This document shows positions 56,501 through 64,000 of a DNA stretch of 64,000 bases, in pieces (within the stretch, counting starts at the first letter, position 1; each line of letters begins with the position of its first letter). A model generated the notes under the pieces. It was not told the DNA's origin. It made no database searches and saw nothing but the letters and a program-made list of their open reading frames with translations. Position numbers and translations under genes: made by a program. Source of the stretch: Bactericera cockerelli (lineage: Eukaryota; Arthropoda; Insecta; Hemiptera; Triozidae); NCBI GenBank assembly GCA_024516035.1, contig CM044961.1, forward strand, positions 16,419,756-16,483,755. The letters run 5' to 3'.

Positions 56501-59500
56501 AGAGTCCATCTTTTTCTTTTAGAGAAATCTGTATCTTTGCGGACCCCACCAGGAGCAAAACCGCCCGCCTAGAAGATGTTGTGTCGACCGTCACTCATGA
56601 GTTTAGTCACCAGTGGTTTGGTGATCTGGTCACTCCCTCCACATGGGACACTGTCTGGCTTAACGAAGCTTTCGCTACGTATTTCGAATACATGGTTACA
56701 GCTGTGGTAAGATGGAGGCTAATACGTATACCGTACCTTGATACTGAGGGAGACATACCTAATATTTGTTTAAGCACAAGTAACTAATTATGTCAGTATA
56801 TCTATTGTGATTTGAAGGCGCTTCAATTAGGATTGTAATCCTGTCCCTTTCTTTTATCGGGTGCTGTTAGAAGTCCGTTTTTGATAACACTAAAATATTG
56901 TTTTATTTATAATATTATCAACTGCTTTAACTATAATAATTATTGTTGCCAGAGTGGGTCTTTCTGATAACACTAAAATACTTTAAAAAATATAGGTATA
57001 AAGTCTAACAGAGGATAATTTTAACTTTAATTAACATGCCAGGGTGGGTCTTAGCCTTATTCTTATCTTGTGATGGTCCTATTTTTTATTCAATTGACTT
57101 TATCTACCTCTTGTGTTAGGTACCTTTTTTAGCACTTAGGGGAGAAATCAACACTTTACTTCGATCAAACACATAAATATGCTAACTTGGGTTAGTTCAT
57201 TTGAAATATTTTATAGATGTCTATAATCCAGTCTTTCAATAAATCTCTTGTCTATATTAGATCAGGGAGTTTTGAATCTCTGTCGCTACCATATTTTGAT
57301 GTTTCATTCATGTTCAGTTTAGTTTTCTCGTTGAATCTTTCCATCTTGTTTTCTTGGTCCTCTCTTTTCTCCTCTAAGGTTAGATTCAGATACATTCATT
57401 CGGTACTACTAGTAGAAACCTCTACCTAATTATTTTTATTCAAAAAGAATGCCTGTTTGTTATGGTTTCCTAAGTCATTATTCTGCTTGATTTTATTCTT
57501 TCAGCAAACAGGACTGTGAAGATGCATATCTTTGAACTTTTCTTGAACCCCAAAATATATCGAGGTTCTTTCTTTGGATATGGTAGATTTATATTCAATC
57601 ATTAGATTTCAATTTCTAATCATTAAGAGTTTCTAAAAGACGTCTAATTAAACCTAACAAGGAGTATGGCACTGCAACAATTTACTCAGGATAACACAAC
57701 TGACATTCCTTTCTTTCGTACCTGTACGAACATTTGTCTAGACCGCGCTAATTTTCCGGCTGATTTTCCTATTTCTAGAGAAATCTGCATTCTTTCGGAC
57801 CCCACCAGAACCAAGTTTAACCTGATTGAGCGACAGGTTGCCCTAGTAACACACGAGTTGAGCCACCAGTGGTTTGGCGATCTTGTTACTCCGGCCAAGT
57901 GGGATTTTCTCTGGCTCAACGAGGCTTTTGCAACTTATTTCCAGTTCTTCAGCACTGCTGTGGTAAGAAACAAGGACAGCATGGTCGAAGTCATTGTAAA
58001 AGATGATGTATAAATATTTACTAAATACTCTACAACAAATGGACACTTGTCTTTTTTCCTCGATGAGTCGTATTTAGTATTAGTGGTGGTAAAATAATTT
58101 GTGTCAGTCTCCTTATACAATTAGGATTTCAATTCTCATTATAATATAATTTTGGAATCATAATATGTATGTTTAGTATACGTATACTCCTACATGGCAA
58201 TACATAATGTAGAAGTCATTCCAGAGATGTGTGCCTGTGTCCTGTAAGGTCGTAGTTGTCTTTTGTTCTCATTCCCCCAGCTATTTTTTTCAGTGCATTA
58301 TATCCACTCTTTTCTTCTTTTCTTTCTTAAGCGTCAAAATCTTACTATTGGATTATGATGAAGCCTTTGATCCACATCTTTCAGCGTCATTTTCAAAAAT
58401 TGCTCCCAATATTCTACCGAAAAGATGGGTAACTTCTATTTCAGCTTGAAAATACCATCCTACGCCTTCTGTTCTATTATTATAGATATGTATAAAGTTG
58501 TACAAACTAAGTTATTAAAATATTTTTTGAGCTTTAGGTACCTACAATAATTCAGATTGATGAATAAATTTATCCGGAAAAAACTACGGCGCTTCATTTT
58601 ATTTTCTAACTTTCCAGGTATATAAAGAAAACTGCATGTGTTTACGCCAAATGAATATTACTGTCTACGAGCAAGTATTGTGATGTCTGTCCAAAGTCAT
58701 TCAAATTAATCATTGAATAAAAACTTATATATTTTGTTTACCAATGTTTTGTCCCTATTTTTCAAGATTGCTGGAGGTGCTTCTGTTTTTTGTCCTCACA
58801 GTAAAGTATGTCTAAAGTTTCTTAGTTTTACTGTGTACTGTATAGGTACCTATGTCGTTTTTGCTGGAATCTCACAAACCAGCTTCTCAAATTAAGCTCA
58901 TCCAGCCTAAGTTCGGTCGATAAATAGCCAGCAACACGAGTATTCAAATTTGAAGAATCACCCATCCAAATCTTAACCTCGCTGGACGTTACTTAACTTC
59001 AGTGACAGAACGAGAACTGGTGTATTCAAGGTACCATCGATGCAGTCGATACTGAGCTCTCGTGAAAAATATTCCTGTTTCAAACTATTCCTGTTTTCAA
59101 CTGTCTTGTACCTTTGTTTGTTTTTCTTTTTTTTAGCTCCCAAAATTAAATAAAAATTGTTTCACCCTTCTATTTTTATTTTAGTCCCTCCTTTCTATTT
59201 TTTCAGTTTTTCTCACGACAAAACTTTTCTCTTCCTTCTTCTTCTAATGTTTCGGTTTTCCTATTTCTTCTCCCAGTGTCCCATTTCACTCCCCTTAATC
59301 CTTGAATCCTTCTCCCACAGTGTCCCACTTCACTCCCCTCAATCCTTGAATCCTTCTCCCACAGTGTTCCACCTCACTCCCCTCAATCCTTGAATCCTTC
59401 TCCCACAGTGTTCCACCTCACTCCCGTCAATCCTTCAATCTTTCTCCCACAGTGTTCCACCTCACTCCCTCAATCCTTCTCCCACAGTGTTCCACCTCAC

Positions 59501-62500
59501 TCCCGTCAATCCTTCTCCCACAGTGTTCCACCTCACTCCCCTCAATCCTTCTCCCACAGTGTCCATTTCACTCTTCTCAATTCCGTCAGTCCTTCTCCCA
59601 CAGTGTCCCACTTCACTCATCCGTCAGTCCTTCTCCCACAGTGTTCCACCTCAATCCCGTCAATCCTTCAATCTTTCTCCCACAGTGTTCCACCTCACTC
59701 CCTCAATCCTTCTCCCACAGTGTTCCACCTCACTCCCGTCAATCCTTCTCCCACAGTGTTCCACCTCACTCCCGTCAATCCTTCTCCCACAGTGTTCCAC
59801 CTCACTCCCCTCAATCCTTCTCCCACAGTGTTCCACTTCACTCCCCTCAATCTTTCAATCCTTCTCCCACAGTGTTCCACCTCACTCCCCTCAATCCTTC
59901 TCCCACAGTGTTCCACCTCACTCCCCACAATCCTTTAATCCTTCTCCCCCAGTGTTCCACCTCACTCCCGTCAGTGTGTGCGTTCTCGTTCCTATCCTGT
60001 GTGTCCGCTTTCTTCCAGCGAAGGCTTCTTCTTTAAGGACGCCTTCACCACCGAGTGGCAGAGCAGGAGCATCTTCAGCCTCGCAACCCATGAGCTCTCC
60101 CACCAGTGGTTGGCAACCTCGTCACGCCCTCCTGGTGGTGCTACGCCTGGCTCAAAGAGTCGGTGGCGGATTATTTTGAGTATTTTGGCGTTTCGTTGGT
60201 AAGAAAGTAAGGGACCCCTTCGTTTCTTTCCTTCACATTTTCTGGATCATGCTTTTTTCTAATCAGCATTCCACCTCCTCGGTGAGGAGGTTTCACTCGG
60301 AGAATGAGGCGGCGGCACACGGAAATATTGGACATCTAACGGACGAATTATGAAACAGGATGAAATTTAAGATAAGACTGTCCGTCAAGCCAGGCTTACA
60401 CCCGTATTTATGAACAGCGAATTCTATCTGAGCACTGTTTCAAGCAAGGTATTGGCCAATAATATTAAAGGAAATCATGCTCCAGACCATGCTCAAACGG
60501 AGTTTTCTGTTCATAAATACGGCTGTTAGTGTGCCATGATTACACCAATAAATGAGACTTTGTTTAGACTGTGAGAATAAAGGGACTCTTTAGCCAGCGT
60601 CGATGGCATGTTGAATACACCGGTTCCCTTCAGAACACCGAAGTTAAGCGACATCCAGCGAGGTTAAGACTTGGATGGGTGACCATTCAAATTCTAATTC
60701 TCGTGACGCTGGCTTTTCCCGGCCCCACTCAGGCTGGGTGAGGTCAATGTGAGTAGCAGGTTTGTGAGTTTCCTGCGAATGGAGGGTGTTTTACTTGGAT
60801 GGGTCGTGATATGACCATGGCAGTTGAAAGCGACGTTAAACCCCACTTAAAAAAAAAAGGGACTCTTTAGTCTCATTCTTGCAGAATAAACAGAGTATTG
60901 TACTGTACCTACGATTATTGTATGATTGCTTGATCTCTCCGACTCGAGGGAGGGTTTAGCTTATCTAAAATTTAATCATGTTTCAATGTTCGGCCCTAAC
61001 ACTTTGGCTCTGCCTGAGATTGCACTGTAGATTAAGGACGAAATTATGTAGATACATTATATTCTAAGTTTCCAAGTATGTACCTATTTATTTCATGCAA
61101 GATACTTTTCAGCACTACATAAAAGGTAAGTTTAGGTACCTTTCTATGTTAAGAGGTACGTCAGTTTGAAATTGAAATTTTAAAAGCACGTTATAAAGCT
61201 GAAGTTTTTTGTTTGTTCTATCTGCATGTCTTCGTATTATTTTGCACATTTATTATTATTTTGCACATTTTTTGGGCTATCTAACCTATTTGAGCTAATC
61301 TGTGCTGGCGATTTTGTAATTAGTTTTACTTTGATTGTGTAATTTTTAAGAGCTATAAGCGGGTGTGTAATTTTGTAACAAATTGTCGTGGAGTTCCTAA
61401 TGTTTGCATGGAATTTAATTTATTTTGCCAAATCCTAAAAACCTGAATAGGTACCTACTACTTACCTATGTTATATTTTTTTATTTCGACAGGAAGACTT
61501 ATAACTCCAAATTACCTGCTCGAAAAAGATGAGAGATGTTCAGAGCTTCTTTTATATTTATAACATTTTATTAGTCCACGCCAGAAATCGATGCTATATT
61601 AATCAGTGACCAAGATATGGGAAATTCATAACATGTTTGGCGTTGCGTAACAGTTTACGGTTTTCGTAGTTCTGACCAGGAACCGACCTCAGTAGCTTGA
61701 TCGATAAAGCAGCGGTCTTGTAATCCGGAGGTCGGTGGTTCAAGTCCCGCTTTCAGCGTGGATTTAGTAAAGCGAGTTTGAGTATTTGTGATATTACGAA
61801 AGTGATTAACACAAATATGATAATAATTATGTATTTCTTTTACTAATGGTAATAATTTAATACATTACCACTAATATACTATACTAGATACGAAGTACCT
61901 CCTATTTGGGCATATGAACTAAATGTAAGTAATAAAATGTATATGCCGTACCTATATAAAATTATTAGCATTTAAAGTTAAAAATACAATCGGACCTAGA
62001 TACAAAAGAAAAATTTCCAAATCAAATTTACCTCTCTAGGCAGGGAAAATAACCTCTTTATAAAAGAAACCTGGATACAAGAGAAAAACTCTCCGATCTC
62101 TTGAGTTATTTAATACTTCTGTTACGTCCATGAGGTCCGACTGTTTTCTCAACAACAACACAAAAAAAAACCCCCGGACTATCAAAAGTAACACTTCTAC
62201 CCCTTCGCTTCTAGGTTGAGCCCACCTGGCGGATGGAAGATCTGTTCGTGGTGGAGCAAGTGCAGGTGGCATTCCAGAGAGATGAGCTGAAGGACTCCCA
62301 CGCCATGACTTCCAAGACCACCACCCCCCAGTCTATCGCTGACACATTTGACCACATCATTTACAACAAGGGTATGCCACATGGAAGAACTAACTCAATC
62401 AGTATCAGTATATCAGTATCAGTATAAACAGAAAAGTGAGAACGAACACACGTTAGCCTAGGAGTCGAAATTTTTCGATTTTCAAATTGTCGATACCTAG

Positions 62501-63531
62501 CAGGTGAATTAAAGAACATTATTTATTAAATCCTGTCACTTTTTCAAACAGTCAAAAAATTGTATGGAAATTAACTTCTAACAATGCGAGGTACCTGCAA
62601 AAAAATCTCTTTTGCAAACTATGTCTAACCACTTGTACATTTGTACAAATATACATGCTATATTTTGGGGTTTAACGTTTTTTTGAACTGCTTCACGTCA
62701 CATCAGGACGAGAGTTTTACCCTCTATTTGCTGAAAATTTGCCAATCAGCTAACTACATTGACCTCGCCCATCCTGGGTCGGGCCGGGAATAGCCAGCAT
62801 CACGAGGGTTCGAATTTAAATGGTCACACATCTAAGTCCTAGCAACATTGCTGGATGTTGCTTAAATTCAGTGACACAATGAGTACTGGTATTCAACGTA
62901 GCATCGACGCTGGCATTACCAGTCTACATACTTCAGTCGATTCTTTTGTCGTTGTATCACTGTATCAGTCCCTCTTTACCTTGTAAAATTTGTGGTTAAA
63001 TGGTCTGTCCCGGTAGCTCAGTGGTAAAGGCGGCACTCTGTGAATTCAGAGGTTCCAGAGGTCGCGGGTTCGAAACCCAGCCGGGACATGACAAGTTATC
63101 CTCCCATATGGGATTTTTACCTCATAATAATACGTCTTGGGCTTGCTGTTGGAATAATGGGACTTAATAGTCCTAATCGGGTAGTATAATTAAGGCGATA
63201 TTATTATTCATTTCATCACAGTACTTTGCGTAGTATGTGTGCTGTACTCAGCACTACAGCTTTCTGCATCAGGAGAAGATTGTGTGTTCCAGGGACTTCT
63301 TTCATGGCTTCACAGGTAATGTTTGATATGAGCCTTGTAGCTCCGATTATTATTATGTTTTATTTCTCATTATTATTATTATTTACGATTGGTTAAGTCA
63401 AATTTTATGTCTTCAATTTCTCCCTGTTAAGGTGGTTCTGTATTGCGGATGATAGAGCACGCGGTAACACCGGAGATATTCAAGCAGAGTCTGAGACTTT
63501 ATCTGAAGGAAGGATCCTCGGATAAGCTGAA
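35525..63531 (+). CDS. M1 aminopeptidase N, secreted or membrane form (5' part; alternative catalytic exons)
   Basis: Constant exons: 35525-35764, 44816-45105, 45525-45686, 47068-47212, 48741-48895, then one of five alternative exons (51423, 52582, 56523, 57779, 60019), then 62215-62371 and 63432-63531; the gene continues past the window. All phases agree. With one 184-nt exon the visible part is about 477 residues of the 900 to 1000 usual for the family. M1 peptidases remove N-terminal residues from peptides with one zinc ion; insect APNs are typically GPI-anchored midgut ectoenzymes. Visible features are a signal peptide ([20 protein letters not shown], cleavage near residue 20), [32 protein letters not shown] (about 180-198), [14 protein letters not shown], the substrate-binding motif GAMEN (about 320-324), the HExxH-18-E zinc site supplied by the alternative exon (about 355-379), [11 protein letters not shown] and NKGGSVLRM. 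Intron 1 is 9 kb. The membrane anchor is not in the window, so anchoring is inferred. Confidence 0.95.
35798..35935 (-). mobile_element. SINE-like repeat family E
   Basis: CCCCGGAACCGCTTTC to GATTCGAACCCGCAAC. Read on the minus strand, the right end is a tRNA-like B-box. A second copy is at 45132-45280. Both sit directly after exons 1 and 2 of the aminopeptidase. Confidence 0.75.
35948..36241 (+). repeat. Minisatellite, 32 to 35-bp unit, about nine copies
   Basis: Units of GATGATTAGAACCGTGAAGG plus TAGGTACTAGG(G)CT. In 33-bp units it is open on both strands (for instance [11 protein letters not shown] repeated), which creates false frames. In aminopeptidase intron 1. Confidence 0.92.
36243..36415. 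mobile_element. Short MITE family M4
   Basis: Second copy of the 32163-32337 foldback; the arms pair for most of the length (CTCTCATAATACC / GGTATTATGAGAG). Confidence 0.78.
37072..37344 (-). mobile_element. SINE family A copy
   Basis: Reverse copy in aminopeptidase intron 1; tRNA-like head at about 37270-37340. Confidence 0.85.
38170..38390 (+). mobile_element. SINE family B, diverged copy
   Basis: Starts ATCCCGGCAGCTCATTGGTC; B-box GGTTTGAAAGCC; same body and end as the other family B copies, with many substitutions, so older. Confidence 0.78.
39416..39555. mobile_element. Short MITE family M2
   Basis: GGCCGAATTATAAAACAGG and CCTGTTTCATAATGTGGCCC ends. In aminopeptidase intron 1; another copy is at 44049-44210. 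Confidence 0.72.
40040..40215 (+). mobile_element. SINE family C body fragment
   Basis: Central domain (ACCCAGACTGGGTG, GGTACGATTCCCAGCGAATGG) without a tRNA head. Confidence 0.65.
40776..42070 (-). mobile_element. mariner transposon, about 1.3 kb
   Basis: TA at 40774 and 42071 flank inverted ends sharing GATCAA-AAGTACCCGTGTTT. It encodes a broken mariner transposase on the minus strand. Inserted in aminopeptidase intron 1. Confidence 0.9.
40840..41900 (-). pseudogene. mariner transposase, frameshifted
   Basis: N-terminal helix-turn-helix part [20 protein letters not shown] at 41900; frame changes near 41680 and 41515; then a 230-codon C-terminal part. Catalytic residues are all visible: [22 protein letters not shown] and [13 protein letters not shown], with 34 residues between the second and third Asp (DD34D). 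The breaks mean that this copy is inactive, but they are few, so it is fairly young. Confidence 0.9.
42397..42702 (+). mobile_element. SINE family A copy
   Basis: Copy with a shortened head and the usual body, near the mariner element. Confidence 0.82.
43372..43492. mobile_element. Short MITE family M3
   Basis: GGAATTAATAGACGTTTTTG ... GTCTATTAATTTCGCC; about 120 bp. Confidence 0.75.
44049..44210. mobile_element. Short MITE family M2
   Basis: GGCCGACCAATAAAACAAGA start and AATTCTGTTTTATAAGCTC end, inverted; diverged copy. Confidence 0.65.
44296..44462 (-). mobile_element. 5S-SINE family D, decayed copy
   Basis: Reverse copy keeping ACTAGACGTTGCTTAACTTC and the ATCGACGCTAG end. Confidence 0.65.
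45132..45280 (-). mobile_element. SINE-like repeat family E
   Basis: Close to 35798-35935; the B-box-like end GGGATTCGAACCCGCAACC is at 45237. It begins within 30 bp after the donor of aminopeptidase exon 2. Confidence 0.75.
45739..45845 (+). repeat. Tandem repeat, 26-bp unit, four copies
   Basis: Units GGTTAACACRTAATATACAA plus ATAGGT. Directly followed by a tRNA-like segment (GGTTGAGTTGGTCGAGTGGT) that is probably a decayed SINE head. Confidence 0.9.
46190..46640 (+). repeat. Dispersed repeat, partner of 34428-34870
   Basis: Contains AACCTCCTGAGCAAATTTGG, CGCGCAAATCTCGGAAACTA and TATATCTCGTGAACGGTACA; inverted partner at 34428-34870. Aminopeptidase intron 3. Confidence 0.75.
47606..48563. 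mobile_element. Foldback element with about 95-bp inverted ends
   Basis: Ends AATGCTCGGTTCTACGAATC / GATTCGTAGAACCGAGCATT, continuing with ACACGAAACCGGGGATT and GAGCCCGTTCACACC. Inside, CAGTAAAAAAACTG-like palindromic pieces recur. No transposase recognised. Lies between aminopeptidase exons 4 and 5. Confidence 0.85.
48741..48895 (+). CDS. Aminopeptidase constant exon 5 with GAMEN motif
   Basis: Starts after ATTCACAG, ends TACAG/GTAAAA, 155 nt. It opens with GQYIFEKGQ and contains [23 protein letters not shown] is the exopeptidase motif that binds the free N-terminus of the substrate. The exon ends in phase 2, with AG of an Arg or Ser codon, and is the constant donor for whichever alternative zinc-site exon is chosen. 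Confidence 0.95.
49165..49330 (+). mobile_element. tRNA-headed SINE family G copy
   Basis: CTGACCTCAGTAGATTTATC and GTTCGAATCCCC, then AAAGCGAATATGAGTATTT. A better copy is at 61683-61850 (GTGGTTCAAGTCCCGC). Confidence 0.7.
49402..49625 (+). mobile_element. 5S-SINE family D, decayed copy
   Basis: AGCCAACGTCGATGGAACGTT start, 5S-like middle, GGTTTGTGAGTTTCCTGC body. In the first intron of the alternative-exon cluster. Confidence 0.75.
49626..51422. other. AT-rich intron before alternative exon A
   Basis: No further exon of the cluster is visible: no TGGTTTGG-like zinc-site block and no GAMEN duplicate. A short end of MITE M1 lies near 49700. If docking sequences for splice choice exist, this intron, directly after the constant donor, is a likely place, but none was identified. 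Confidence 0.45.
51423..51603 (+). CDS. Alternative exon A of the aminopeptidase: zinc ligands kept, catalytic Glu lost
   Basis: 181 nt between CTTCCCTTAG and the donor GTAAAG; enters phase 2, leaves phase 0, 60 whole codons. It reads [13 protein letters not shown], then [30 protein letters not shown]. Aligned with its sisters, the HExxH motif is HVFSH: both zinc histidines are present, as is the third ligand Glu 18 residues later (WLNEAF), but the catalytic general base Glu is Val, and the usual [10 protein letters not shown] is [10 protein letters not shown]. The open frame and intact splice sites argue against simple decay. A catalytically inactive isoform is inferred. Confidence 0.88.
52582..52765 (+). 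CDS. Alternative exon B of the aminopeptidase: HEFTH zinc site
   Basis: 184 nt after CTCATCAG, donor GTAAGA; phases 2 to 0, 61 whole codons. It begins [12 protein letters not shown] and carries [20 protein letters not shown] and [13 protein letters not shown]. All zinc ligands and the catalytic Glu are present, so this version should be active. Its first third differs strongly from exons C and D, in the part leading up to the active-site helix. Confidence 0.92.
52943..52990. repeat. 48-bp perfect palindrome after alternative exon B
   Basis: Arms of 24 bases (ATTCTTGAAGTTATACTAAA then GCAC) meet with no spacer at 52966/52967. Outer arms TTCATAAGCA (52922) and TGCTTATGAA (53003) extend the pairing, with an unpaired part, over about 90 bases. 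Confidence 0.92.
53833..55430 (-). mobile_element. Tc1-type transposon, 1.6 kb
   Basis: TA duplications at 53831 and 55431; inverted ends begin CACTGAGC[A/G]TCAAAATTAG and match over 38 bp with one difference. Sits between alternative exons B and C of the aminopeptidase. Confidence 0.93.
54090..55109 (-). pseudogene. Tc1 transposase, interrupted
   Basis: Begins [17 protein letters not shown] at 55109, an in-frame TAG follows YRETGQ near 54975, and frames change again near 54500 and 54170. Catalytic signs: [23 protein letters not shown] and [17 protein letters not shown], with 34 residues between the second Asp and the Glu (DD34E). The C-terminus reads [12 protein letters not shown] and ends NAAGGNTVI. 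Confidence 0.9.
56523..56706 (+). CDS. Alternative exon C of the aminopeptidase: HEFSH zinc site
   Basis: 184 nt after TTTCTTTTAG, donor GTAAGA; phases 2 to 0, 61 whole codons. It begins [12 protein letters not shown], then [30 protein letters not shown]. Zinc ligands and the catalytic Glu are intact. It shares its opening with exon D (EICI-DPTR-K), so C and D look like the most recent duplication in the set. Confidence 0.92.
57779..57962 (+). CDS. Alternative exon D of the aminopeptidase: HELSH zinc site
   Basis: 184 nt after ATTTCTAG, donor GTAAGA; phases 2 to 0, 61 whole codons. It begins [12 protein letters not shown], then [31 protein letters not shown]. Zinc ligands and the catalytic Glu are intact. 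The segment between the zinc site and the C-terminal end of the exon matches exon C closely. Confidence 0.92.
58867..59047 (-). mobile_element. 5S-SINE family D, decayed copy
   Basis: Reverse copy, with AACCTCGCTGGACGTTACTT and GAACTGGTGTATTCAAGG from the 5S part kept. Confidence 0.75.
59270..59975 (+). repeat. Minisatellite of splice-acceptor-like units before alternative exon E
   Basis: About 18 units of 35 to 44 bp: TCAATCCTTCTCCCACAG then TGTTCCACCTCACTCCCC. Each unit is a pyrimidine tract ending in CAG. The array ends 44 bp before exon E. Long open frames in all three forward frames come from the repeat and are not genes. Confidence 0.95.
60019..60198 (+). pseudogene. Alternative exon E of the aminopeptidase, frameshifted copy
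   Basis: 180 nt after TTTCTTCCAG, donor GTAAGA. It begins [14 protein letters not shown] and has [11 protein letters not shown], after which one T is missing from what is TTTGG in the other copies (about 60109). Before the deletion the frame matches exons A-D; after it the homology ([19 protein letters not shown]) continues in the next frame. As read it would shift the downstream exon and reach a stop there. Either a dead copy or a sequencing or assembly error in a T run; splice sites are intact. Confidence 0.8.
60401..60527. mobile_element. Short MITE family M1
   Basis: Third copy, close to 9030-9155. Just after alternative exon E. Confidence 0.82.
60592..60858 (+). mobile_element. 5S-rRNA-derived SINE (family D), young copy
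   Basis: Nearly identical to 30864-31139 for most of its length, with one altered stretch near 60788 (TTTTACTTGGATGGGT in place of AAAACCCCC). Flanked by AAGGGACTCTTTA on both sides. In the last intron of the alternative cluster. Confidence 0.92.
61683..61850 (+). mobile_element. tRNA-headed SINE family G copy
   Basis: GACCTCAGTAGCTTGATCGA, GTGGTTCAAGTCCCGC and AAAGCGAGTTTGAGTATTT. The remaining intron to 62214 has nothing recognisable. Confidence 0.72.
62215..62371 (+). CDS. Aminopeptidase constant exon after the alternative cluster
   Basis: Starts after GCTTCTAG with [17 protein letters not shown] and ends in phase 1 (NKG) at GTATGC. It matches the M1 segment following the zinc-site exon (human APN AEPTWNLKDLM). 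It is the single acceptor that each alternative exon must join; it reads in frame only if a 181- or 184-nt exon is included once. Followed by exon 63432-63531 ([23 protein letters not shown]). Confidence 0.93.
62659..62916 (-). mobile_element. 5S-SINE family D, decayed copy
   Basis: Reverse copy in the intron after the VEPTW exon; body and part of the 5S head recognisable. Confidence 0.72.
63007..63213 (+). mobile_element. SINE family B, full copy
   Basis: Closest relative of 29834-30046, with intact tRNA-like head and GATATTATTATT end. In the intron before exon 63432. Confidence 0.88.
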
Positions 63532-64000
63532 GTAAGTTCAGTGGTCATTCAGGGTAAATATTAGGGCCAAATTATGAAACAGGATTAATGTTAAGCTTAG
63601 CCAGACACGCCTTCAAGTCGGAGTTTCAACCAAACATCACGATTGTGATTAACACAAATATGATAACTCTTTCGTTGGGCGCAATTCTGACTAACAACAC
63701 CAAACGATTCCTAGCGAGAAGAAAGGAAGATTCCGTCTTGAAATCCTATTGAACATTAAATCTTAATTTAAATAATTAATAATAAGGTGTATTTACTCTA
63801 TAGTTTCATATAGGCATAAAATTTTGGCGCCCTTACAACCCTTCCACAGGTGTAAGTTAGTATTGTAGCTCTGCCTCCCTCTCTTACGGGCCGGAAATTT
63901 TTATTACTACCTATACAAATTAATTTTAACCAAAAAGAATAGTTTTTTATTGGAAAATAAAATATTAAGCTTTCTTAGAAAAATAATAAGATCAGTGAAA

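Noticed and set aside
58320..58450. Possible sixth alternative exon (frame with YDEAFDPHL)
   Set aside because: Only EAF resembles the zinc-site exon; there is no HExxH and no fitting splice phases.
59390..60179. Long forward frames of 182, 194 and 230 codons
   Set aside because: All three frames are open at once because the minisatellite unit lacks stops; repeated peptides such as [10 protein letters not shown] are products of the repeat, not a gene.
63240..63322. Possible extra aminopeptidase exon ending CACAG/GTAATG
   Set aside because: Exon 62215-62371 joins 63432 in phase and the M1 family has nothing between NKG and GSVLRM.

Overview
This window is animal nuclear DNA, most likely from an insect. 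Four spliced genes with GT-AG introns are recognisable and the space between and inside them is packed with SINEs, MITEs, a Helitron family, a mariner and a Tc1 element. The proteins resemble insect orthologues (mitochondrial S12 is very close to Drosophila tko). The repeat load and large AT-rich introns would suit a hemipteran, but that is only a guess. No prokaryotic features are present.

Layout. 1-4003: intergenic DNA with two SINEs in opposite orientation, a TTAA-flanked MITE and a perfect hairpin. 4029-9280 (+): a complete syntenin-like gene (two PDZ domains, seven coding exons). 9281-13394: AT-rich intergenic DNA. 13395-14541 (-): the last two exons of mitochondrial ribosomal protein S12; its 5' exon was not found. 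14866-17300: a foldback element and SINEs. 18047-22618 (+): a complete hnRNP A1-type gene (two RRMs and a Trp/Gly-rich tail, six coding exons). 22643-35524: repeat-rich intergenic DNA. 35525-63531 and beyond (+): the first two fifths or so of a secreted M1 aminopeptidase N, running off the right edge; its 9 kb first intron holds a mariner transposon and many SINEs.

The most interesting part is inside the aminopeptidase gene. Between the exon carrying GAMEN (48741-48895) and the exon starting VEPTW (62215) lie five tandem, homologous versions of the same exon (51423, 52582, 56523, 57779 and 60019). Each encodes the zinc-binding segment HExxH-18 residues-E and has the same splice phases (enters in phase 2, leaves in phase 0). 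None of the flanking constant exons is duplicated. The arrangement predicts mutually exclusive splicing in which the catalytic core of one peptidase is swapped. One version replaces the catalytic Glu with Val (HVFSH) while keeping all three zinc ligands, so it should give an inactive form. The fifth version has a one-base deletion and sits behind a roughly 700 bp minisatellite whose units each resemble a 3' splice site. Lengths of 181 or 184 nt mean that skipping all versions, or joining two, breaks the frame.

The repeats are informative too. A young 5S-rRNA-headed SINE has several near-identical copies with target-site duplications and appears to share its central domain with a tRNA-headed SINE. 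Several unrelated TTAA-flanked MITEs each carry their own duplicated palindrome. A nested locus at 8093-8763 has a paralogous empty site elsewhere in the window that fixes the ends of both inserted elements. All exon calls come from reading splice signals, phases and protein similarity by eye; no alignment or transcript data were available.
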